A model generated the notes under the pieces. That model searched no databases. It was given only the letters and a program-made list of their open reading frames with translations, and was not told the origin of the DNA. The position numbers were made by a program, and so were the translations under genes. From positions 558,001-622,000 of the forward strand of contig NZ_JAIUCZ020000004.1 of NCBI RefSeq assembly GCF_020176955.2: 64,000 nucleotides of DNA, read 5' to 3'. The DNA comes from Nocardia sp. alder85J. GTDB lineage: Bacteria; Actinomycetota; Actinomycetes; Mycobacteriales; Mycobacteriaceae. Positions 10,801-22,800 of this stretch are shown here, piece by piece (positions within the stretch are counted from its first letter, which is position 1; each line of letters starts with the position of its first letter).

Positions 10801-13800
10801 GTGCCCGCCGTCGTGATGGTGCTCGACGCGATGCCGCTGACCGCGAACGGCAAACTCGACCGGATCGCGTTGCCGCAGCCGCACTTCACCGCCTCGGCCC
10901 GGTACCGCGCCCCGGCGAACGCGAGCGAGCGGATCCTCGCCGCGGTCTTCGCCGAGGTGCTCGGTCTGGCGCGAGTCGGCGTGGAGGACAGCTTCTTCGA
11001 GCTCGGCGGGGACAGCATCCGGTCGATCCAGGTGGTGTCGCGGGCTCGCGCGCTGGGGGTCGAGGTGACCCCGCGCGAGGTGTTCGAGCGGCGGACGGTC
11101 GCGGGGCTGGCCGCGATCGCCGCCGGGCGCGTGGTGGATTCGGTCCCGGCCGAACTGCCCGGCGGCGGTGTGGGCTGGATGCCGCTGTTGCCGGTCGCCC
11201 GCTTCCTGCGCGAGTCCGGCGCCGGATTCGACAGTTTCAACCAGACCCTGGTGCTGGACCTGCCGCCCGGGATCGATCGGGCGGGCCTGCTGGCGGTGCT
11301 GACCGCGGTGATCGATCGTCACGACATGCTGCGGGCGCGGCTGGTCGACGACGAGCGCGGCGCGGGACTCGAGGTCGCGCCGCCGGGCTCGATCGAGGTG
11401 GAGCGGTTGCTGCACCGCGTCGAACTCGGCGAGGCGCTGCACGCCCGGCTGGATCCGGCGGCCGGGGTGATGGTGCAGTTCGGCTGGTTCGACGCCGGGC
11501 CGCAGCGGACGGGCCGGTTGGCGATCGTGGCCCATCATCTGGTGGTCGACGGGGTGTCGTGGCGAATCCTGTTGCCGGAGCTGGCCGCCGCGTGGCAGGC
11601 GGTGTCGACCGGCACGCCCCCGGCGCGGGCCGTGCCGGGGACCTCGATGCGGCGCTGGGCCCACGGGCTGGCCGAGGCGGCGTCGACGCCGGGACTGACC
11701 GGCCAATTGCCCTGGTGGCGTGCGACGTTGGACGGCCCGGATCCACTGCTCGGGTCGCGGCCGCTGGATCCGCGGGTCGACGTCATGGCGACCGTCGACC
11801 ACACGGTGGTCGAGATTGCGGTGGCCGAGACCGAGATGCTGCTGACCACCCTGCCGGCGGCGTTCCACGGCGGCGTCGAGGACGGACTGCTGGCGGCCCT
11901 GGCGGTCGCGGTGACACACCGGCGGCAGACGCGCGGCGTGGCCGGCGATTCGGTGCTGATCCGGCTGGAAGGCCATGGGCGCGAGGAGGATACCGTGCCC
12001 GGGGCCGACCTGTCGGCCACCGTCGGCTGGTTCACCAGCGTGTTCCCGGTGCGGCTGCGCGCGGACGCCGCGGCCTGGGAGGAGATCTGCGCCGGCGGCC
12101 CCGCGGCGGGCGCGCTGGTGAAATCGGTGAAGGAGCAGTTGCGCGCGGTGCCCGGCAAGGGCATCGGATTCGGCTTGCTGCGCTACCTGAATCCCGAGAC
12201 CGCCGCTGTGCTGCAAGGGTTTCCGACCGGACAGCTCGGTTTCAACCATCTGGGCCGGTTCACCTCGGCGGATCTGCTGCCGCAACGGTTGCGCGGCGCC
12301 GGCTGGGCGCCGACCCGCGACGATATGGGTTCGGTGGCCAGCCAGGATCCCGCGATGCCCGCACCGGCGGTGCTCGATGTCACCACGATGGTCGTCGACA
12401 CCGACCGGGGCCCGATCCTGCGGGCGGTGTTCGCCAACCCGCGCGGGGCGCTGACCACCGTCGAGGCACAGGAACTGGCGCAGCTGTGGCATCAGGTGGC
12501 CCTCGGATTGGCCCGGCACGCCGTCGGCGGTGGCGGTCTGACCCCCTCGGATCTGCCGTTGGTCGCGCTGTCGCAGCGCGAGATCGAGGTGCTGGAGCGG
12601 CGCTACCCCGGACTGTCGGACGTGTGGCCGCCGACCGCGATGCAGCAGGGCCTGCTGTTCCATCGGGCGTTGGCGGGCAAGGGATTCGACGCCTATCACA
12701 TGCAGGTGGCGTTCGGCCTGACCGGGCCGCTGGAGCCGATCCGGATGCGCGCGGCCGCACAGGGACTGTTGGACCGGTACCCGAATCTGCGGGTGAGCTT
12801 CGCGGACGACGCCCGGGGCCTCCCGATCCAGGTGGTGGCCGCCCGCGCCGAAATCCCGTGGCACGTGGTCGATCTGCGGGACCACACCGATGCCGAGCGC
12901 CGGGCGGCGCTGGAACTGCTGCTGAGCGAGGACCGGCACACGCCCTTCGACGTCGCGGCCGGGCCGTTGCTGCGATTCACGCTGGCACTCATGACCGATC
13001 AGCGTTCGGAGCTGATCTTCACCGCTCACCACGTGCTGCTGGACGGCTGGTCGCTGCCGTTGCTGCTGCACGATCTGCTGCGCCTGTACGGGTCCGCCGG
13101 GACACCGCTGCCACCGGTACCGGACTACCGCGAATACCTGAGATGGTTGCACCGGCAGGATATTCCGGCCGGGGTGCGGGCCTGGGCCGACGAACTCGAC
13201 GGCGTCCACGAACCCACCCTGCTCGCCGGTGGCGCCGACGGCAGCGCCGCGGCGGAGGTCGAGCGGATCGACGTGCCGCTGCCCGTGGCGACCGCGGCGG
13301 CGCTGCGCGGCACCGCGAGCCGGCTCGGCGTCACGCTGAACACCGTGGTGCAGGCCGCCTGGGGAATTCTGCTCGCCGCCTGCACCGGCCGCCGCGATGT
13401 GGTCGCCGGTGCGACCGTCTCCGGCCGCCCCCCGGCGATTCCCGGAGTGGAATCGATGGTCGGCCTGTTCATCGGCACCGTGCCGGTGCGGGTGCGATTC
13501 GGCCACGGCGACACCGTGACCGACCTGCTGACCGGCCTCCAGGCCCGGCAGGCCGCCCTGCTGGACCATCACCACATCGGCCTGAGCGACATCCACCAGG
13601 CGACCGGCCTGAACGTGCTGTTCGACACGCTGGTCGGGTTCGAGTCCTATCCGGTCGACCCGGACGGGATCGGGGCGGCGGCCGGCACCGGTGGAATCGC
13701 CATCGCCGCACTGCGCTCCGATGCGCCTACGCACTATCCGCTGGCGATCGTGGCCGGCACGGTTCCCGAATTGACCCTCCGGCTGGAATATCGCACCGAT

Positions 13801-16800
13801 GTGTTCGACCGGCCGGCGGTCGAGGCGCTGGCCTCGCGGCTGGTGCGGATCTTCGAACAGGTGGCCGCCGATCCGGAGGTCGCGGTGGGCGCGCTGGACC
13901 TGCTCGGCGACGAGCGGGAACTGTTGCTGCACAGGTGGAACCGGACCGCCGTGGCGGTCCCGGACACCACCCTGGCCGGATTGTTCGAGGCGCAGGTGGC
14001 CCGGACGCCCGACCGCGTCGCCGTCGTCTGCCGGAACACCGATCTGACCTACCGGCAGCTCGACGCGCGGGCGGACCGGTTGGCGCGGGTCCTGAGATCC
14101 CGTGGTGTGGGCCCGGACTCGGTGGTCGCGGTGGCGTTGCCGAGGTCGGTGGAGTTGCTGGTGGCCCTGGTGGCGGTGGTGAAATCCGGTGGCGCGTATC
14201 TGCCGATCGATCCGGCCTACCCCTCGGACCGGCTGACGTTCGTCCTCGCCGACGCCCGCCCGGTCGTCGTGCTCACCGAACCCGGCACCGAGAAGGTGTT
14301 GCCGGACAACGGGATACCTCACCTGTACCTGGACGACGTCGAGGCCCCCACCGCCGACCCGGTCGCGGCCCGGCCGCACGACCTGGCGTACGTGATCTAC
14401 ACCTCCGGGTCGACCGGTGTGCCCAAAGGCGTTGCCGTCACGCACGGCAACGTGGTGAACCTGGTCGCGCAGGCCTGGACGGCCGGCCCCGGGGACTGGG
14501 TGCTCATGCACTCGTCGGTGGCCTTCGACGCCTCCACCTACGAGATCTGGCCCGCCCTCTGCGGTGGCGCCACCCTGCTGGTCGCGAGCGAGCAGCGCTC
14601 CGATCCGGTGGAGATCACCCGGCTGATCGAAACCTGGTCGGTGACCAAGATGTTCGCGACGCCGCCGCTGCTGTCCGCCCTGGTCGAGTACGCGGAACCG
14701 TTGCGGTGCACCCCGCTTCGCAGCCTCACCCAGGTGAACACCGGCGCGGACAGCCTCACCGCCGGATTGGCCGACGCGGTGCGTTCGGTGTGCGGCGGTG
14801 TCCGGATCGACAATCTGTACGGCCCGACCGAGGCGACCGTCGATGTGACCTCGCTGGTGGTGCCCGAGAACGCCACGGGTGTGGCGCCGATCGGCGCCCC
14901 GGTGGCCAATACCCGGGTGTACGTGCTGGACCCGTGGCTGGCGCCGGTTCCGCTCGGCGTCGCCGGGGAACTGTACGTGGCCGGGGCGCAGCTGGCGCGC
15001 GGGTACCGCGACCGGCCCGCGGCGACGGCCGCGCGATTCGTCGCCGATCCGTTCGACCCCGCGGGCGGCCGCCTGTACCGCACCGGGGACATGGTGCGCT
15101 GGACGAGGGCCGGAATGCTCGAGTTCATCGGCCGCGGCGACGATCAGGTGAAGGTCCGCGGCTTCCGGGTCGAGCCCGGCGAGGTCGAAGCCGTACTGGC
15201 ACAACATCCTTCGGTCACCCGGGCGGTGGTGACCGCGCTGGACGCCGGCGCCGCCGGCAAGCGGCTGGTCGGCTACGTGGTGCTGGACCGGACCGGCGCG
15301 GCCGGCGTCGACGGGGCCGGGGTGCGCGAATTCGCCGCCGAGCGGCTGCCCGATTTCATGGTGCCGTCGGTGGTCTCGGTGATCGACGCCGTGCCGATGA
15401 CCGTCAACGGCAAAGTGGACCGCACCGCCCTCCCGGCCCCGGAACCGATGACCACGACCGGCTACCGGGCGCCGGGCAGCGCCGTGGAACAGGTGCTGGC
15501 CGCGGTGTTCGCCGAGGTGCTGGGGCTGGACCGGGTCGGGGCCGACGACAGCTTCTTCGAACTCGGCGGCGACAGCATCCGGTCGATCCAGGTGGTGTCG
15601 CGGGCCCGCGCGCTGGGTGTGGTGGTGAGTCCGCGCGAGGTGTTCGAACGACGCACGGTCGCGGCCCTGGCCGCGGTGGCCGGTGGGCGCGCACAGAATC
15701 CGGTGCTGCGCGAACTCGACGGTGGTGGCACCGGCTGGATGCCGCTGCTGCCGGTGGCGCGGTACGTGCGCGAACTCGGCGCCGGCTTCGGGGCGTTCAG
15801 CCAGTCCATGGTCCTGGATCTGCCGGTCGGTATCGATCGGGCGGGTCTGGTGGCGGTGCTGGCGGCGGTGATCGATCGCCACGACGTGCTGCGCGCGCGG
15901 CTGGCCGACGACGAGCGGGGCCCGGGACTGGAGATCGCGCCGGTGGGCTCGGTCGACGTGGGGCGGTTCCTGCATCGCGTCGAGACCACCGATACCGGGC
16001 CGGCGGCGATGGTCACGCCACTGGAGGCCGCGGTCGGCCGCCTCGATCCCGCCGCGGGGGTCATGGCGCAATTCGTCTGGTTCGATGCCGGTCCGGCCTG
16101 GGCGGGCCGGTTGGCGATCGTCGCGCACCATCTCGCGGTGGACGGGGTGTCGTGGCGAATCCTGTTGCCGGACCTCGCCTCCGCGTGGCAGGCGGTCTCG
16201 GCCGGGGCGCCCCCGCCCCCGCCCGCCTCGGGAACCTCGCTGCGGCGCTGGGCGCACTGCCTGGCCGAGGAGGCGCGGCGGCCGCAGCGGGTGGCCGAGT
16301 TGTCGTGGTGGCGTTCGGTATCGGAGGGACCCGATCCGCTGCTCGGCGCGCGCGCACTGGATCCGGCCGTCGATGTCATGGCCACCACCGAGCATGTGCA
16401 GATCCGGATTCCGGTGTCCGACACCGCTGTGCTGCTGACGGCCCTGCCCGCCGCCTTCCACGGCGGCGTCGAGGACGGCCTGCTGGCCGCCCTGGCGGCC
16501 GCGGTGACGCGCTGGCGTGCCGTGCGCGGAGTCCGCGAGGAATCGGTGCTGATCCGGCTGGAGGGGCACGGCCGGGAGGAGAACGTCATCCCCGGCGCCG
16601 ATCTGTCCACCACCGTGGGCTGGTTCACCAGCATGTTCCCGGTCCGGCTGTGGCCCGGCGCCGGGGCCTGGGACGAACTGCGCGCGGGCGGTGATACCGC
16701 CGGCGCCCTGTTCAAGACGATCAAGGAACAGTTGCGCGCACTGCCGGACAAGGGCATCGGCTACGGGCTGCTCCGATACCTCAATCCGGAGACCGCCGCT

Positions 16801-19800
16801 GTGCTGCAACAGTTCTCGACCGGTCAGATCGGATTCAACTACCTCGGCCGGTTCACCTCCGCGGATCTGCTGCCGTCCCGGCTGCGCGGCGCGGGCTGGA
16901 CGCCGTCGGCGGACGCCGGGCAGTTGATCACGCCGCTGGATCCGGCCCTGTCCGCGATGCCGGCGCTGTCGGTGCTCGACGTGCTCGCGATGGTGATCGA
17001 CACCGGCGACGGACCGGTCCTGCAAGTGGTGTTCGGCGCGCCCGCGGGGGTGCTGGCCCGCTCCGAGGTGGCCGAGCTGGCCGAGCTCTGGCGGGATGCG
17101 GTGCTGGGGCTGGCGCGGCACGCGACCACCGGCGGGGCCGGTGGCCTGACCCCGTCGGATCTGCCCCTGGTGGCGGTGCGGCAGGCCGAGATCGAGACGC
17201 TGGAGCAACGGTATCCGGGCCTGTCCGACGTGTGGCCGCCGACGCCGATGCAGGCCGGGTTGCTGTTCCATCAGGGTCTGGCAGACAACGGCTTCGACGC
17301 CTACCACATGCGCGTGGTGTTCGAACTGGCCGGACCGGTCGACGCCGGCCGGCTGCGCGCGGCCGGACAGGGCCTGCTCGACCGGTATCCGACGCTGCGG
17401 GTGTGCTTCGGTGCCGACGCCGCGGGCGCACCGGTGCAACTGGTGCTGGACCGGGTCGAATTGCCGTGGCGGGTGGTCGATCTGCGCGACAGTGCCGCAC
17501 CCGGGCCGGACCTGGACGCGGTGCTGGCGCAGGACCGGGACACGCATTTCGACCCCGCGGTGGCGCCGCTGCTGCGGCTGACGCTGGTACTGCTGCCCGC
17601 GCGGCGGTCGGCGTTGATCCTCACCGCTCATCACGTGCTGCTCGACGGCTGGTCGCTGCCGCTGCTGATCCGGGATCTGTTGCAGCTGTACGGCTCCGGC
17701 GACGCGCTGCCCGCCGCGCCGGACTATCGCGACTTCCTGACCTGGCTCGGCGCGCAGGACACCGGTGCCGGGGTGCGGGCGTGGCTCGGCGAACTCGCCG
17801 GTGTCGAGGAACCCACCCTGCTCGCCGACAGCCTCGGAAGGCCCGGTGGCGCCGAGGTTTCCGCGCGCGGCGGGGTGGAACGGATCGAGGTGCCCCTCGG
17901 CGCGGCCACCGTGGCGGCGGTGAGCGGGCAGGCGACGGCGCTCGGCGTCACGGTGAACACCGTCGTGCAGGGCTGCTGGGGGATCGCGCTGGCGATCTCG
18001 ACCGGGCGGCGCGATGTGATCACCGGGGCGGCGGTGTCGGGACGTCCGCCCGCGATCGCGGGGGTGGACGCCATGGTCGGGTTGTTCATCAACACCGTGC
18101 CCGCGCGGGTGCGATTCGGGCCCGCCGACACCCTCGCCGAGATCCTGACCGATACGCAGGCCCGCCAGGCCGCCCTGCTGGACCACCATCACATCGGATT
18201 GAGCGATATCCAGCAGGGCGTCGGTGTGCATGCCCTGTTCGACACCCTGATCGCGTTCGAGTCCTATCCGGTCGACCAGGCCGGCATCGGCCGGGTCGCC
18301 GCGGCGGGCGGCCTCGACATCGTCGAGGTGCGGCCCGACACGCCCTCGCACTACCCGGTCACCCTCATCGCCACCGCGCTGCCGGAGCTGCGTCTGCATC
18401 TGGAATACCGCACCGATGTCTTCGATCGGCCGGTGGCCGAGGCGCTGGCGGTGCGGCTGGTGCGGATCTTCGAGCAGGTCGCCACCGACGTGCACCTGCC
18501 GATGGGAGCGATCGACACCCTCGGCCGCGCCGAACGGGAGGCGATGCTGTACCGCTGGAACCGGACCGGCGCCGAATTCCCCGACACCACCGTCGCCGGG
18601 CGGTTCCGCGCGCGGGTCGCCGCGCATCCGGAGGCGGTCGCGATCGTCTGCGGCGCCACCGAAATGAGTTATCGGGAACTCGATCTCCGCACCGATCGGC
18701 TCGCGCGGGTGTTGCGTGCGCACGGGGTGCGACCGGAAACCGTTGTCGCGGTAGCACTGCCGAGGTCGGCGGAACTGATCGTGGCCTTGCTGGCGGTTCT
18801 GAAGGCAGGCGGCGCCTACCTGCCGATCGATCCGGAATATCCCTCGCGGCGGCTGGCGTTCAGCCTCACCGACGCCGCGCCGGTCGTGATCGTGACCGAT
18901 GAGCGGACCGCGACGATGTTGCCCGGCAACGCGATACCGCGGGTGTCGCTGGACACGATCGACCTCTCGTACGGACCCGGCCTCGAGGGCGCCGCCGCGG
19001 TGCGGCCGCAGCACTGCGCCTGCCTGATCTACACCTCCGGTTCCACGGGTGTGCCGAAGGGCGTCGCCGTCACCCACCGCAATATCGTGGCCTTCGCGGC
19101 CGATCCCGTCTGGCGCGGCGGTGCGCACGAGGTCGTGCTGATGCATTCCTCGATCGCCTTCGACGCCTCCACCTACGAGATGTGGGTGCCGCTGCTCGGC
19201 GGTGGCCGGGTGGTGGTGGCGCCGCCGGAGCGCGCCGATCTCGCGGCGCTGGGCCGGTTGCTGGTCGACCGGCGGGTCACCTCGGCCTTCTTCACGACCC
19301 GCTTGTTCGAACTGTTCGTCGAGCACAGTCCCGAGGTGTTCGCCGGGCTGCGCCAGGTGTGGGTCGGCGGTGAGGAGATTCCCGCGGCGGTGCTGCGGCG
19401 CGCGCTGCACCGGTGCCCCGGCACGCACATCGTCAACGGCTACGGCCCGACCGAGACCACCACCTTCGCGGTCACCCGGACCTTCGACGCCGGGCAGGCC
19501 TTCGACGGCACCCTGGTGCCGATCGGCTTCCCGCTGGCCAATGTCCGCGTGTACGTGCTGGATTCGATGCTGCGACCGGCGCCGGTGGGCGTCGCGGGGG
19601 AGCTGTACATCGCCGGTGCGCACGTCGGCCGCGGATATCGCGGCCGGGCCGGGCTGACGGCCGCGCGGTTCGTGGCCGACCCCTTCGACCCGTACGGCGG
19701 CCGGCTGTATCGCACCGGCGACGTGGTGCGCTGGAATGCCGAGGGGCAGTTGGAATATGTGGGCCGCGTCGACGATCAGGTGAAGATCCGCGGCTTCCGG

Positions 19801-22800
19801 GTGGAACTCGGTGAGGTGGAATCGGCGCTGGCGCAGCATCCTTCGGTGGCCCACGCGATCGTGCTGGCCCGCCGCGCCGGGACCGGCGGCAAACAGCTCA
19901 TCGGGTATGTCGTCTCCGGCGGCCCGGCGCTCGACGGCCGCGCGGTGCGCCGGTGGGCCGCCGACCGGCTGCCGGAGTTCATGGTGCCCGCGGCGATCCA
20001 GGTGATCGACGCGGTCCCGCTGACCACCAACGGCAAACTCGACCGGGCGGCGCTGCCGGAACCGGACTTCGCCGCCGCGGCCGGATATCGGGCGCCCGCC
20101 GGCGCCCGGGAGCTGACCCTGGCCGCCCTGTTCGGCGAGGTCCTCGGCCGCGAGCGGGTCGGCGCGGACGACAGCTTCTTCGAATTGGGCGGCCACTCCC
20201 TGCTGGCCACCCGCCTGGTGAGCCGCATCCGCGCCGAGCTGGGGATCGAGGTGCCGATCCGCGCGGTCTTCGACGCACCGACCGTGGCGCGGCTGGCGAC
20301 CCGGCTGGACCCGAATGCGCAACTGCGCCCAGCGGTTTCGGCTCGGCCCCGGCCCGAGGTGGTGCCGCTGTCGTTCGCGCAGCGCCGGCTGTGGTTCATC
20401 CATCGGCTGGAGGGACGGTCCGCGACCTACAACATTCCGCTGGCCGCCCGGCTGACCGGCGCCTTCGACGCCGCCGCCTTCGCCGCGGCGATCGCCGATG
20501 TCGTCGCCCGGCACGAGAGTCTGCGTACCGTCTTCGCCGAAGTCGACGGCGTGCCCTCGCAACGGGTGCTGCCGCTCGCCGACGTGGACGTGCCGGTCAC
20601 CGTCACCGATCTCGATCCCGCCGACCTGGACGCGGCGGTGATCTCGGCGCTGCGGTACGGATTCGACCTGTCGGCCGAGATCCCGCTGCGCGCCGACATC
20701 TTCCGCCACGGCGCCGGGGAATGCGTGCTGGTGCTGGTCATCCACCACATCGCCGGTGACGGCTGGTCGCTGACGCCGCTGCTGCGCGACCTCGCCCACG
20801 CCTACACCGCGCGGCTGGCGGATCGGGCCCCGGTCTGGGAGCCGCTGCCGGTGCAGTACGTGGATTACACACTGTGGCAACAGCAATGGCTGGGATCGGT
20901 CACCGATCCGGACAGTGTGGTGTCCCGGCAGTTCGACTACTGGCGCCAGGAACTCGACGGCCTGCCCGAACAGCTCCAGCTGGTCACGGATCGGCCGCGG
21001 CCGCGGGTCGCGAGCTATCGGGGCGACCTGGTGCCCTTCGCGATCGAGCCCGGCATCCGGACCGCGGTGGAGCGGCTGGCCGCGCGGGAGGGCGCGACGG
21101 TCTCGATGGTCCTGCAAGCCGCGCTGGCGGTGCTGCTGTCCAAATTCGGTGCGGGGGAGGATGTTCCGATCGGGGCCCCGATCGCCGGGCGCACCGACGA
21201 AGCGCTCGCCGATCTGGTCGGCTTCTTCGTCAACACCTGGGTGCTGCGGACGAGGGTGGTTCCGGCCATGTCGTTCGCGGAGCTGCTCGGACAGGTACGG
21301 GCGAAGGCACTGGCGGCCTACGAGAATCAGGACGCCCCGTTCGAATTGCTGGTCGAACTGCTGAATCCCACTCGATCCGCGGCGCATCATCCGCTGTTCC
21401 AGGTCACTCTGGCATTCCAGAACAACGCGCTGCCGACGGTCGACCTGGCCGGTGTCGGGTTCGAGCCGTATCCGGCGGCCGTCGCGACCTCGCGGTTCGA
21501 CCTGTTCTTCAATGTCGCCGACACCCCGGCTGGACAGGCGTGGAACGGGTTCGTGGAGTACGCGACCGACCTGTTCGATCGGTCCACGGTCGAGGCGATG
21601 ACGCGGCGGCTGGTGCGGGTACTGGAATCGATCGGAACGGACCCCGCCGTCCCGGTCGGCGCGATCGACGTCCTGGGTCGCGACGAACGCGAACTGGTGT
21701 TGCGGCAGTGGAATGCGACCGAGGCCGACGTCCCGGACACCTCCCTCCCCGCCGTGTTCGCGGCGCGGGTCGCGGCGGCCCCCGAGGCCGTCGCGGTGCT
21801 CTGCGGTGACACCGAACTGACCTACCGGCAACTGGACCGCCGCGCGAATCGGCTGGCGCGGGAACTGATCTCGCACGGCGTCGGTCCCGACACGGTCGTC
21901 GCGGTGGCCCTGCCGAGATCCGCGGAGTTCCTGGTGGCCCTGCTGGCGGTGTCGAAGGCCGGTGGCGCGTATCTGCCGATCGACCCGGCCTACTCCTCGG
22001 ATCGGCTGGCCTTCGTGCTCGCCGATGCCGCACCGGTCGTGGTGGTCACCGACTCGGTGACCGCGAAGGTGCTGCCCGGCAACGGGATACCGCACGTGTA
22101 TCCGGACGGGGCCGAGGCCGGTGAGGAGCGTCCGGTGCCGGTGCGGTCGCAGCAGTCGGCGTACGTGATCTACACGTCGGGGTCGACGGGTGTGCCGAAG
22201 GGCGTAGCGGTCACGCACGGCAATGTGGTGAATCTCGTCGCGCAGGCGTGGTCCGTGGGCCCCGGTGATCGGGTGCTGATGCATTCGTCGGTGGCGTTCG
22301 ACGCGTCGACGTACGAGATCTGGCCGGCGCTGTGTGGTGGTGCGACGCTGGTGGTGGCGGGTGAGCGGCGGTCGGATCCGGTGGAGATCGCCCGGCTGGT
22401 GCGGACCCGCGCGGTGACCACGATGTTCGCCACGCCACCGCTGCTGTCGGCCCTGGCCGACTACACGGAATCGCTGCGGGACAACCCGTTCGAGAGCCTC
22501 CGGCAGGTGCACACCGGCGCCGACAGCCTCCCCGCCCGGCTGATCGAGGAGCTGCGGACCCGGTGGCCGGCGGTCACGCTCGGGAATCTCTACGGCCCCA
22601 CCGAGGCCACGGTGAACGTCACCGCCGCGGTGGTGTCCGGGACCGCGCCGGGGACGGCGCCGATCGGCGCCCCGGTGGCCAATACCCGTGTCTACGTGCT
22701 CGATTCCTGGTTGCGGCCGGTGCCGGTCGGCGTGCCCGGTGAGTTGTATGTGGCCGGCGCGCAACTGGCTCGCGGCTATCGCGGCCGGGCGGCGCTGACC

